Source: Knufia peltigerae (lineage: Eukaryota; Ascomycota; Eurotiomycetes; Chaetothyriales; Trichomeriaceae). Taken from it: 64,000 bases of DNA. Shown one piece after another: positions 45,089 to 56,969 of this stretch. The position numbers were made by a program, and so were the translations under genes. The notes beneath the pieces are model-generated. The model worked only from the letters and a program-made list of their open reading frames with translations. It was not told the origin of the DNA and made no database searches. The stretch covers positions 310,001 through 374,000 of the forward strand of contig JAPDRN010000012.1 in NCBI GenBank assembly GCA_030247855.1. Direction: 5' to 3'. Each line of letters begins with the position of its first letter. The stretch's first letter is position 1.

Positions 45089-47353
45089 CTAAAGTCGGGC
45101 TTTTCCAGACAAAAGAGTCTGAACTGCCTCGGTCGTCAACGGAACGTATCCCGAACCCTCCTTTTCGATCCAGTAGATTCTGTCCATACTTCCTGCCGGT
45201 AATGTGAATCCTGAATAAATACCACAGATTAGCACCATATCGTATAGGAGACGGGTCGCACCTTCACTCACCTTCTGATCGAAGCCCAGTTTTGAGCTTT
45301 TTCATGATCAAGGACACTCGATCAGCGCCAGTGTCGTTATTGCCGACATTTGTTGTCGTGGTACGATCTGTGGCCAGCACACGCAAAAACCGGGGAACGG
45401 CATATCCAGGCAAGGCACCAAGTGCATTGGTCGTGGCCCATCTCTCGAGCTCCCTGACCGTGTCCAATTCCTGAGCATCCGGTCCAGACTCCGAATTGGC
45501 TTCGCTACCGTTGAAAGTGACAGCAGCACATCCCAACTGTCCATCGTACCCGTATCTGTTCATCGGGATCGCGTAGACATTGACGGATGCGATATTTGGG
45601 TGTCTGCTCAGGCAGCCCTCAACTTCGGTCGTAGAGATGTTGTGTCCCTTTGCACGGTACGTGTCGCCTAGGCGATCGTGGAATGATACGAATCCTTCGG
45701 AGTCCTATTGCGTAAGAATATGTCAGTCTCGTTGCAAATCTGGTTGGCTGGCATGACCTATGTAGCGTAACTTACCATCATCATTGCATCTCCGAGTCTG
45801 AAAAACTCATCACCCTTTTCAAAGACATTTCGAAGCACTTTTTTCTGCGTAGCATCGTTTCCACCTTCACCCACATAGTCGTGTCGCCGCTGCACTGGCG
45901 GGGTAACCCGGCATATTGACTCTCCAATCTCGCCAGGTCGTGTTTCAAGACAAAATCCCGTTTTTGGGTCTCGCAGAAGCTCACCAGTTTCCAGGTCTGT
46001 TCGGACAATATAGAAAGAATTCTGGAAGAATTTGCGCATCAGAGGGCCCCAATGTGCAACCTTGCCGACGCCGCGATCATTCTTGTTCGAGACGAGGATT
46101 GAAGTCGTCGCTTCACTTGCCGAGTAGTACTCCACGATCCAGGGGATACCGTATCTTTCGCGCACAGCTCGCCACACAGTAGGCGCCAGACCAAGACCAA
46201 AAGCGAGATCTACCTCGTGGTCTTTCTCATTCGGAAAACGAGGATCAGGTGGAGATTGGACAAGGTATCGCAACATTTCACCAATGTACAGAATTGCATT
46301 CGATCTTGATTGACGAACTTCTGACCAGAATTCTCGACGGGAGAATTTACGTGCCAGAATGACCGTGCCTGATGTTGAAAACGTTGCTGGTAATGCAGCA
46401 AATCTGTAAGTTCAATGTCAGTGTCAACGATTCATAACTCGGAAGGCAACTTACGTGGCTGTGCCATGGAACATTGGCAGGCAGATGTAGAACCTTCGAC
46501 GCTTTTTCTGCATTCCAGGGTACCGGTTCGAACATGAACCGGACAGACTGTAGCCGGCAGGCCAGATCAAGGCTTTCGGCATGCCTGTCGTGCCTGACGT
46601 GAACAGATATTGAGATGCCTCGGTGTGCAATACCTTTGGTCGCGATGATTTGGGAAAGTCTCCCATTTCTGGCGTCGCTGGAGGCAGTCTTGAGTGGTCG
46701 AGGAGAGTTGTACGCCTTCGAGAAGACCACTGGCCTGTCGGTGGATACGTTTGATGGTCATACAAGATGATCTGGCCGACTTGAGGACATGCGGCATCAC
46801 CATCAAAGTCGATAGCTCCATCGTTCAGATCGAAGGTCTGCCCGACTATATTCGACAACTCGTAACTGGTGAAGAGCATTTCGGCATTGCTCACTTTGAG
46901 GCAGTGCTTGATGTGGTTGCCTGTGATGGATGTGTTGATTGGGGCTGGGATCGCACCGAGCTTGTACAACGCCCACCATAGTATCATAAACTCGGGCGAG
47001 TTGTTGATGAACAGACCTACAACCATCCTATTCTTCACCCCGAGAGCCGTGAGTGCTTGTGCACACCGACCAATCTCCTGTCTGAGGCGGCCATATGTCC
47101 AACTTCGTCCTTCGAATACAAATGCCTCCAAGTCATCATTCAGGCCGTAAGTGCAGTGTAGGACGTGGTAGAAAGACCAATCGTCCTCCCCGTGAATGTC
47201 GTACAGGTGCTGCGTATATTTTTGTATACTTCTCTGTCCTCGAATCTGAGCAATATCCTCGCCGATCGAGTATTTGCCATCCAAGTACATGCCTAGGCCT
47301 GTAGCGGCGGCGGCCACGGCGGCAACAGCAGCAGTAGAGACTGGCATGGTCAA
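45089..47353 (-). CDS. Acyl-CoA synthetase of the FATP/very-long-chain family, PTS1 tail
   Basis: Exons 47353-46455, 46403-45776, 45704-45272 and 45210-45089 give about 693 residues. A hydrophobic N-terminal helix (residues 3-23) precedes the AMP-binding enzyme fold. Motif I is LFTSGTTGMPKA, the central motif is YYSASEATT, and the hinge region reads FHDRLGDTYRAKGHNIST with the catalytic arrangement of FATP/Fat1-type enzymes (TTEVE in place of SANEVE). It would activate a fatty or branched acid to its CoA thioester with ATP. The last three residues ARL fit the PTS1 signal. It is head to head with the biotin-carboxylase subunit, 471 nt between starts. Confidence 0.92.
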
Positions 47354-47824
47354 CAGCTTCCGTTTGGGGTGCTGATTGTAGGGACTGTCGAGGCACGAGT
47401 GCTATACAAACACTGGAATCGGGCCCAAAGTAGTCAAATTTGTTGCTTGGGCGCAAGGCTCGCCCCGAACATGTCATCTCCTCGTACAGCCGAATCGACT
47501 CAGATGTGATGTGCGGGGAGAAGGTGTTAGGTAGCCGGGGCTATGCAAAGCCAGGGTCCACATTGTAGTTGGGGAATTGTTGCCAGTGTCTGCATGTTGC
47601 CTCGGTTCGTCTCTGAAACAATGAACTGTGCAGTTACGGTGACATGGACGTTGGCATACGTTCGTGCTGTCGGCCTTGCCACTAGATCGATGAGTCTGTG
47701 ACATCCGTACATTACTCAATGACCCAGTGAGACAGTTGAGCCATTCTGCACACTATCAGTCCTTCGTGTGCACTTCACCACACTCAGCGCCATCAAACGC
47801 ACCTGCGGTGGTGTGCTCCGCGTC
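47354..47824. promoter_or_regulatory. Divergent promoter, acyl-CoA synthetase / biotin carboxylase
   Basis: 471 nt between outward-reading starts; a likely shared control region. No motif cluster recognised by eye. Confidence 0.5.
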
Positions 47825-50004
47825 ATGGGGCCACCTGCCAGCATCAAGAGGCTCCTCATCGCCAACAGGTCAGTTCGGCGCCCCAATTTTTGAAGGAAGG
47901 ATTGATGCTGAGATTGAAACAGAGGAGAGATTGCTATCCGAATCATTTCGACCGCACGGGAGCTTGGAATTCACACCGTCGCTATATACACCGCAGACGA
48001 TGAGAACCATGCTATCCACGCGGACGAGGCTGTGCGCCTGAAATCGCCCGAGGACTTTATGAACAGCAAGCTACTGACACAGTTATGTCTGGATTATCGG
48101 ATTGACTCAGTGCATCCCGGATACGGCTTTCTCTCAGAAAATGCCGACTTTGCCGAATCTCTCGAGGCAGTCGGGATCCGTTTCGTTGGACCAACGCCGG
48201 AAATCCTACGACGAACCGGTGATAAGACTACCGCTCGTGCCCTGGCCGAGTCGTGCGCAGTGCCGGTTCTGCCAGCATTGAAGGAGCCCATTTCGAGCTT
48301 GAATGATGCGTCCAGCTTCATAAGTGGGAACGGTTACCCGTTGATGATCAAGGCCGTCGATGGCGGGGGAGGTAGAGGTATCAGATTGGTGTCTAGTGCC
48401 GAGCATCTCAAGGATGGGTTTGATCGAGCCCGAGGAGAGTCTCCTGGTGGCAAAGTGTTCATCGAAATGGCTGCCATCGATGGCTACCGACACGTTGAAG
48501 TCCAGATTATGGGAGACGGACAAGGTCAAGTAGCACACTTGTGGGAGCGCGAGTGCAGCATACAGAGAAGGTCAGTGTTCCTGAATTATAGCTACTAACG
48601 GTGCCTATATTGATGCTCGATTCAGGTTTCAAAAAATGGTCGAACTTGCTCCGTCTACGATTCAAAATCGCGACCTGATAGCTAGAGTCATCGAAAGCGC
48701 AATCAACTTGGCAAAATCGGTATGTTGAAAGTATAGTTCACTATGGAAGCTCCCTTCACTGGCTAATTGCGATGCAGATACAATATAGATCGCTGGGCAC
48801 GTTCGAATACCTTGTACATGAGACCAGAGCAGAGTTTTACTTTCTGGAAGTCAATCCGCGACTACAGGTTGAGCATACTGTGACGGAAGAGATCACAGAT
48901 GTCGACCTGGTTCGAGACCAGCTGCTGATCGCTCAAGGCGCGACCATCGACAGCTTGGGATTACCATCGCGTGAAGTGTCGGCATCACCACAAAAAGCAC
49001 CGAAAAAGGTAGCTATACAACTACGTGTGACAGCTGAGGATCCATTGCAAGGATTCACATTGAGCATGGGCCGCATATCTCAATTTCATAGTCCAGGAGG
49101 CAGGAATGTCAGGATGGAAACCCACCTCAGTGGTAGTCGCAGTACTATCGTCGGATCATCCTTCGACTCGTTGCTTGCTAAAGTCATTGTGAGCGCCTCC
49201 ACGCTCGAAGAAGCTAGAGCCAAAGGTCTCAGAGCACTATGTGACCTAGAAATTCAAGGTGTGAAGACGAACCTGCCAGTGCTTTTGGGCACTCTTGCCT
49301 CCAGCGACTTCCAGCAGTCTGCGTGCTCGACTACGTGGCTGGAGAGAAACCTAGCCGACATCATCAAACTTGGTCAGGACATGAAACTTTCAACCCGAGC
49401 TACACGACAGGCATCCTTCATATCAGCTTCCGGGAGTGAACCTGGATCGACCACGGCAGCCGGTATTGGCAACCCCTCAAATATGCTCTTCAAGAAGGGC
49501 GACGCTTTCCGAGTGAGATTGAGCGAGTTGCTCGACGATGGACAGATAGGTCCTGAACGAGAGCACGTCCTCGTCCTAGACCGCATCATGAACAATGACT
49601 TTCCCAATCTCATCACCGGCGACGTGTCGCTAGCGTCAGAGTCGTCCGAAGCGACGAAAAAATTCAAAGCCAGCCTGGCCATCTCAACTACGGGACTCAA
49701 TCTAGCATCATCTCATCACAAGAGAGGCGACCCGTCAAATCCAAATCACATCATTCTACCTTTCCCCGGTACTGTGGTCGAACATCTCGTTGAGGCTGGT
49801 GACGATGTGCAAGAAGGCGAGGTTCTCATGGTGGTTAGGCAAATGAAGATGGAGTTGGAGGTTCGAGCACCGGCTGCCGGCGTGGTCAAGTGGGCATGCG
49901 AGATTGAAGAGGGTGAGAATGCTGGTGAGGGCATGTTGATCTGTGAATTGGAGCCGTTCAAGGAGAAAACTTCAACGAGAGACGGGCTCGTTGCGAAGTT
50001 GTAG
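47825..50004 (+). CDS. Biotin carboxylase / biotin-carrier subunit of an acyl-CoA carboxylase, PTS1 tail
   Basis: Exons 47825-47868, 47923-48570, 48626-48719 and 48778-50004 give about 670 residues. Biotin carboxylase domain: LLIANRGEIAIRII at the N terminus, HPGYGFLSEN, the ATP-grasp glycine loop GGGGRGI, and EVNPRLQVEHTVTE. The biotinyl domain closes the protein with MKM (biotinylated Lys) in RQMKMELEV, where Gln replaces the usual Ala before MKM. Size and order match alpha subunits of methylcrotonyl-type carboxylases. Unlike those, there is no mitochondrial presequence, since the catalytic domain starts at residue 8, and the C terminus AKL fits PTS1. Confidence 0.93.
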
Positions 50005-50216
50005 AACGGTTGTCAAGTCATGAAGTCTAGTGCTTGATGTGCGCCCATAATTTCCTGTTTGATAGAATGGCTATATAGTCATCACGAAGAGGAATGCTAG
50101 ATCCAATTGATGCGCTTCTAGATTCATACATCATTCCAACTGTCACGTTGTGGAGCCCTCTAGTATAATGCATAACTCAGATGGCTCTTTGACCTAAGAA
50201 TGACAACATCGAGTCG

Positions 50217-52304
50217 CTAAGCGAACGAAGGATGAATTCGACCAGCGGCCCTATCCAGCAACCGCTGTGGCAGCACATCGTCATATCTGGCAGCCATATT
50301 AGAAGGGTGTCGGAAGCGATGGAATGCTCAGAACTCACATTTGTATAGCCCACTCAGCAACGACACTCCTCGTTTGTGCAGGGTCAATGATCTCTTCGAC
50401 ACCAAAGGCGTTGGCGGTGCGGATGGGATTCATGAGTCGACGATATTCGTTCTCTAGTTGATCGTAGAGCTCTTTTTTCTTGCCTGCTTCTTCCGCTTGT
50501 TTCAACTCCCAACGATGCCCGACCTCGATACCACCATCGAGTGGCAAACTTCCCCATTCACCACTGGGCCAGGCCACACGTCCCATAGGATCACGACATG
50601 CGACCATGATGCCACCAGCGACACCATAAACCCGACGGGTCAAGACACTAAAGATTGGGATGGTTGTCGAGATGTATGCCTTGCCGAGTTCAACGCCCCA
50701 TCGCATGGTAGCTGGGGTGTCTTAGTCAGTCACGAAGAGTGTGTGGTCTCCTTTAGTCTTACGCACCTTGTTTCTCGGCCACTGTTCCAATGGCGTACCC
50801 TGGGACATCCACAAACTGGACGATGGGAAGATTCATCACATCACATAGCTTCAAATGTCGTGTAATCTTTTGAGAACCACCAGCGTCGAGGGCGCCAGCA
50901 TTCACTTCGCAATTGAGTGATATGACTCCGACCGGGCGCCCGCCGAGCCTCGCCAGCCCAACAATCGCAGTCCTTCCCCAGAGAGCTCCAATCTCGAACC
51001 ACGAATCAATGTCAAAGACTGTCTTGATAATGGCGCGGGCATCATACATGCGTTCTTTCTTTCGAGGGATGGCCGTCCTTAGCTCTTCACTGACTCTGGT
51101 GATGGGATCTGCCGTGGGGATGACGGGAGGCAACTTGGAATGACCACTATTTGGCAAGTACGAAAGAACCTTCCTGATCTGCTCGAAACACTCGGCCTCG
51201 TTTGCTGCTAGATTGTCGATCGTTCCGTTTAGACAGTGGATGCCCGGACCTCCCAATTCGCGCAAGGTAAGACCTTCTTCGAATGTTGCTCCTTCAACCA
51301 CTTGTGGTCCGGCGTTGAACAAGCTTCCAATATCGCCTGCCATGACCGAGAAATGGGAGATGACGGCTCGTGCGGCACCAATTCCAATCTGGGGACAATG
51401 TCAGCGCCGGTAATCGTGCACAAAAGCCCCCCGCGGCATCACACTCGTCGACCGAAGGAACTGGAAACGCACCGCAGGACCTAGCACGGCCGCCAAGTTG
51501 GGAATGCCCATATTGAGACCCTTGACGGCATGTATGAAGCCGGGCACACCTGGAACATAGGACCATCCATGGGTCTTGATCGTGCTCACGGAACCGCCGC
51601 CAGAAGATCCATCAGTCAATTTAATAATTGGCATGTTCATAGAAACTGCCAGTTTTTCCGAATACACCTGGAGAAGGGAGGCGGTGTCAATACGAACAAA
51701 TCACTACCATCTCTGACGAGCGAGAGACTCACAGTCTTGTCAGAAATGGCTCCATCTGCATGTCCAGCTCGAATCGTGTAGTCATCGGCCGTGATGATGA
51801 CTTTTCTGCCTCCCAAGAGGCCAAATCCTAGTAAACGGTATAAGGAACCACAGCTATCGCAGATTGCTGGACGCTCTCACCTTGGAGGTTATTTGTCGGC
51901 TGGAATGACACCGGCTCTTCGTCTCGTGGACCAGTCTGCTTCCATTCCACCCGGCCACTCGCGCTGCCTAATTCTCTGAAGCTGCCATTGTCGACGAGCA
52001 AGTCCAGGCGTTCTCTCACCCACAACTTGCCATCTCGTTTCTGTCGGACATATCCCCGATTGGAAAGGTCGGGCGTATGTGCGATTTGACTGAGCCTCTG
52101 CAAGTTTGAAAGAACATCCGAGTAATCTGCTGGCGGGCCTGCGGGTCGGGACCCTTTTGAGCGACGACCTCGTTTGGACGAAGATGGAAGTGCCTCCCCC
52201 TCCCCTTGTGCTCCCGCGACGTGCCCGGCGACTTGTGAAAGACGCTCTGCCGGTGGTGATGCGGCTGAGACGGACCCGGACGCGGAGCGGCTTTTGGGAC
52301 TCAT
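50217..52304 (-). CDS. Carboxyltransferase (beta) subunit of an acyl-CoA carboxylase
   Basis: Exons 52304-51881, 51827-51733, 51667-51473, 51388-50767, 50711-50339 and 50286-50217 give about 592 residues. Two crotonase-like halves of the carboxyl_trans family are visible: GRKVIITADDYTIRAGHADG and LTDGSSGGGSV in the first; GRPVGVISLN, FVDVPGYAIG and GVEEIIDPAQTR in the second. The active-site segment differs from both methylcrotonyl (VDSGGANLP) and propionyl (DSGGARIQ) beta subunits, so the acyl substrate is not assigned. Residues 21-29, RLSQVAGHV, nearly match the PTS2 peroxisomal nonapeptide, with Val at the last place instead of Leu/Ala. It converges on the biotin subunit, 212 nt between stops. 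Confidence 0.9.
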
Positions 52305-52719
52305 TTCTGGTTTGATGGAATCACGCAGTACTCCCCTCCCGCCTTTGATGGAAAGACTCAATTATCAAGTAGCACACAGTATCACGGTCATACGAATTCG
52401 AGTGTGGGTAGCCTCAAATGCAAAAGAACGATTGCTCCCATGTGGTCAGCTAATTCGATGGCAAACCCCCAGACCGCCGTTCCCTACGGGTAGATAACCT
52501 CGGTCCATTTGTGAGTCTGGAGTTTTAACCGGGGGAGACAACTGTTTGACCCCCACATGCGGTGATCCCCAGCCCGATCTCACAACCCTGACCCGACGAG
52601 TACAAATTACGTGCCCAAAGATAGGTGATACATCGCGCGGCGCTATTTCAACTCCGTAGATACCCAGGTATATACTCCGTAATACAACAAAAGATGAAAT
52701 TCCCAACTCGTTTCATCCA
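52305..52719. other. Intergenic region upstream of the carboxyltransferase
   Basis: 415 nt between two minus-strand genes; should hold the carboxyltransferase promoter and the regulator's 3' end. Nothing else recognised. Confidence 0.5.
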
Positions 52720-54498
52720 TTATGCATGTATAGATTCTGCAGGTACCACACCATTTCTCGGAATAGATTTGCCAGACAAAAGCGCCGGGATGTCATCCCA
52801 CTCACACCTACACAAAATCTTGCCAAAAGAATACCCTCGGCGATCGAGTTCTTCAAAAACTTCCTCGCACCTTTCAACCTCTTCTCTTTCACCGGCGCTC
52901 GTGAATACGTGCATTGCGGAGCGCAGGGCGAAAAACACCTTTTGAGGTCCGAGGATGTGCATTTCTTCCGAGAGTAGATACTCCATTGATTGAGCGATCT
53001 TTTTCGCTTGGGCCAATACTTGTCCCTGGGTGAATTTATCGGTCATGGGCGCCATGACCAAGCCAAAAGTCTGGCTAGCGTCACCACCCAGAGATGACAA
53101 GGTGACTGTGAGCATGCTACTGTAGAGCAGGAGGAGAGTAGTCCAGTAGGAAAGGTGAAGATGTGCGATTTCGAAATTTTGAAAGTGCAGAGAGTTGGGA
53201 AAGGCGGATATAAATCGGGAGAGGAAATCGGCCGACGAAGGTCGCTCGTAGTAGAGCGGTCCGGGTTGTCTAATGGTGAGGTCCTGATACCAGTTCTCGA
53301 GCTGACAGTGTAATTCTCGTCCCTCCTGCATGATCTCTTCCCTCTGTGTGGGGGCAGTCTCGGACGCGGTGAGTGCGACCGTGGTGTTGAGCTGCCCCGC
53401 TCTCTCGATTAGATTTGCAATTTGAGCCATCGCATCTTGCAGTCGGTCGAGGTCAGACTTTGGGTGCATCTTCCACGGCACTGTCAGCCAGCCCTGTTGT
53501 GCAAGATATGTCGATTTTCGAGTGGCCAAGGCGTAGGTGATCTAAAGTCGGGGTCAGCTACTGTCCACGTACATGCAGGACAATGCGCTCGCTCACACTA
53601 GTAGATCTGAACCCCAGGAATAGACGATGACTTAGTCCATGGACATGCGACTCTGGCCCTCGAAGCTGGATCAACCTTCCCATTCCTTCTACATGGCTGG
53701 CCCATCCGCCGAAATTGTCTCCGGAAACTTCTAGGAGCTGGTCAATCGGTCAGTATCAGCCTCGGGAGTCGTTCATGCTCCGCGAGAGGAGACTTGCCTC
53801 AAAAGTGGACAATGCCATACAGCTGGCAAGAGTCTGCTCTTCGAAAAGTAGATTGTGGTGTGAAAGAATGTCTTGTAGTCGGTGCAAGGCTTTGCCATAA
53901 TTCGCCGTCCCTTCCCGCCGGAGCCTTTCGTCCCCGTGTTTGCGACCCAAACAAGTCAGACTCAGGGCCAGAATCGCGAGATCAAGAGATGCGTTATTTG
54001 CGCTTGATGGATTGATGGCTTGGAGCCAGGAAAGTTGCGCTTTGTTTCCATTCCGAAACTCGGGTTCTTCCCTGGGAATGTAGTGTTCGAGAAATTTACC
54101 AAACAAGTCTGAAAGGCTGAGCGGCGCGAGACTTGTACGCCGAACTATCTGACTGTTGAGAGATGCAGTGTCGTCTGAATCGGGGGTACTGCGAGGCGTG
54201 AGACTGTTGACGGTGCGCAAATCAGTGAGTGAGGTCAAGGGTTGAGTACGAGTCAACAAGGTCTCCCGATCCAATGCGCTCAAATTCTTGAAATGTCGTT
54301 CACGTTGATAACCTCCGCAGACCCGATTACTCTTTATACATCGAGCGCAGGACGGTTTGGATCCATCACACTACCACCGAGTTAGTCCCTCTTTCTACCA
54401 GGATACATCTCCACCACAAGCCAGATATCAATACGTACATGGATCTTTCGTTTTCGGCAGGTATTGCAACCTTTAGATTTTCCAGCCACGCCTACCAT
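52720..54498 (-). CDS. Zn(II)2Cys6 fungal-specific transcription factor
   Basis: Exons 54498-54439, 54370-53798, 53737-53597 and 53541-52720 give about 531 residues. The zinc cluster is split by intron 1: GCNTCRKRKIH then CDGSKPSCARC and CGGY, the order typical of the fungal_trans_2 (PF11951-like) class. The middle region has SWLQAI, LGRKHGD and RGPESH-like landmarks of that class. Intron 2 (53738-53797) begins GCAAGT, a consensus GC donor, and ends CAG; no GT choice keeps the STFELLEVSGDNFGGW reading. It is the nearest regulator to the acyl-CoA carboxylase trio, on the same strand as the beta subunit. Confidence 0.87.
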
Positions 54499-55122
54499 CA
54501 GCGTCACAGATGAAAAGCGCAATGAAGACAGGACCTGATTGTTGTTTCCATAAACGTTGATCAATTTTTTCGGAAGACTTTGCGATGCTGACGGATCATC
54601 AAAAATGCACGGCCCTCACCGGATTTTAGGGCTTTCATGCACAAATCAGCCAAGGAAACTAGTCGTCAATGCTGATGCGGCTCAGTGACCAAAGTGGACC
54701 TCGGCGTAGTAGATTTGGGCTGTTGACATTCAATCAAAAGGGGCCAGAAGGAGGAGAGATTATTTCATTATTCCTGCTGCCTGCGGTGACGTGTTTTGTT
54801 GCGACTTAGTTGCTAGAGAGGAATCTTCCAAGACAGTCGATACAGATCTTCTAGCCTTTGGCCGGAGAGACCACCCCTATTGCATGGTCTTCCTGCTATG
54901 ATTTTTTAAATTCCAGGGAAATTAATGTTCGATAGACTAGAGCGTGTCTTCGGTTTTGACAACTTGCGCTACACCTGTCGACTTTATCACCTTGGATCGC
55001 CAACCACCGTCCTCATAGATAAGATACGAAAGTACTTCAATTATGGTTATTTATTCTACTTTACCCAAGGTCCATGCTCCAAAACTCCTTCTAAATGCTC
55101 CTTGTCCTGTTACCAAGTATTG
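54499..55122. other. Intergenic region, no gene seen
   Basis: 624 nt between two minus-strand genes, AT-rich in its right half; the regulator's promoter is expected here. Confidence 0.5.
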
Positions 55123-56969
55123 TCAATCGCTCCAGTCCTTGCCTATTTCCATCGCTCTCTGTCTGCTCTGTGCCCACTCTTTTACAGAAACAATCACAAA
55201 ACACCACGCCATCAGAACTGCCGTTACGCCCATGGTGACAGTAGCCACTACCATTGCATTCAGATTGTTTGCAATCATCGATTCGACTGTATCTCTGTTC
55301 TGTGGTCTTCGTCAGTATAAGTTGCCGTCATGAGACTTGCCAATGATCCCTTACGCTGGCCATAAGCATGAAACCTCCCGACATCAGACAGAACGCCGTG
55401 ATAAGCTCGGATGGTGGCCGAGATGGTGAAGTAGACCGTGCCGGTGCAATGTATAGCAGCAGGTATGTAACACCTCTCATGGCCGCTGCAGCCGTGAGGA
55501 AATTACCAAACTGTAAACTTTTAGTTACAACGACCTCAAGGAGCACAGGCAAGTCAGAAATTACCCATTTATGCATCATTGTAGATGTCACCGTGTCTTG
55601 ATGGTGGCCACCGAGAATTGTGCCCAGTAGAAATATGATCATCGCAGGTACGGGGTTTGTCGAGTACCCAGGAACCAACGTCTGCTTCCCCTCCAGGGTG
55701 ATAGTGGTGTCCGACGGTTGTGCTTTTCGAGATTCCCTAGAAGCCCGAGACTCGGCCATCAAACCGCACTATACTACAGTCAGTATCTGCCGCAGCAGCC
55801 GAAAGTCTGGTAGACGCACCAGACCACCGCCAATGAACAACAGTGATATGGCGACATGTTCGAGATCCTGTGCGGTCCATGCTTCTCCCCAACCAGAGAG
55901 ATGTTCTAGAAACACATTGGTGATTCCGTAGATAAAAATGAGCAAACATTCAAGCCCTTCCATGGAGATGGAGCGACTCCTTTCGCGAGATGGAGAATTT
56001 GTCGTGGCCTTGAGATTCCAAGCCCATCCACGTCCAGCAAAGCAGCCGATGCAACGGAGCGTGGTTATGATACCAAAGAAGAAGAAAACGCCGCCTTTGA
56101 TGAAATGCGCTAAACCATTGAAGATCTGTTTTTCATGCTAGACTTTTGTCAGCGGTGTATTCAGGTGCAATAGACGGGAGCTACTCACAAATATTCCAGC
56201 CATAGTGACTATTCCAGTGCAGATGGAAACAAATGCGAGTACGATCATTGCCATGAGCAAAAGGCTAGACGTGAACGCCGCAATAGGGACAAAGCGACCA
56301 GCTGAAATCATTCTGGACCAGCCATTTTTCCAGGAAAAGGGTCGTTTCGGTCGTCCATCGCTTGTAGCTCGCCAGGGAAAGGAAGGAAAATTCCAACGAG
56401 CGTGAGAGTCGGGTCCAATGGCATTTCTTCGATTTGTTTGAGTTTGTCTCCAGGCCGGCATATATGTTTGCTCTGCGGAGCGTCTCTGGTTGTCATCGAG
56501 GGACTCGTTAGATTCTCGGAAAGGGCTGGAAGACGACATAAGCGGCTGCAGGTCGCGATTCGTATCAAAGGTGGCTTTCATGAAGGGTTTCCGCCCAACC
56601 CTTTTCACGATGCTGAGGACAGACTCCAGCACAAGAATTGCCGACAACGTCCAAACAACTCCATGATGTGAGCTGTTGGGATATAAGTCGGGTGTTTTGG
56701 ACTTGTATGCTAGACCGAAGACAGTCCCCAGCCCATGTAGTCCGAAAAGTACGATTCGGGCCGGATATACAAGGTTCGAACTGGCGATCTCCAACGAAGC
56801 CACTGGAGGTTAACGATTAGCGTTCAGTCCCTGGGCCGAGAGAAACGAGGCACTTGCAAACGGGAAGAGCTCCTCCCCAAGCCAATATCATAAGCCCGAT
56901 ATGAGCATATAAGATATTTGGAGCGATAGGTTCTCTAAAATAATTCTCGGCCTGCGAAGAAAGCGACAT
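55123..56969 (-). CDS. Ytp1-like multi-pass membrane protein
   Basis: Proposed exons 56969-56854, 56780-56189, 56137-55820, 55768-55565, 55510-55355 and 55299-55123 give about 520 residues. Landmarks of the Ytp1 family are ILYAHIGLMILAWGG in the first helix, TPDLYPNSSHH, a HFIKGG-type motif, and DLEHVAISLLFIGGG. At least seven hydrophobic helices are spread through the protein. A polar, Ser/Arg-rich loop occupies residues about 120-190. Intron 4 (54 nt) has no stop in frame, so retention would add 18 residues. The first junction (56854/56780) is the least certain. Family function is poorly known; yeast Ytp1 was named for similarity to electron-transport proteins. Confidence 0.85.

Noticed and set aside
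47825..52304. Simple assignment as the leucine-pathway methylcrotonyl-CoA carboxylase
   Set aside because: Subunit order and size fit, but the beta active-site segment, lack of a mitochondrial presequence, PTS-type signals and absence of an adjacent isovaleryl-CoA dehydrogenase argue against a plain call. Kept as unassigned acyl-CoA carboxylase.
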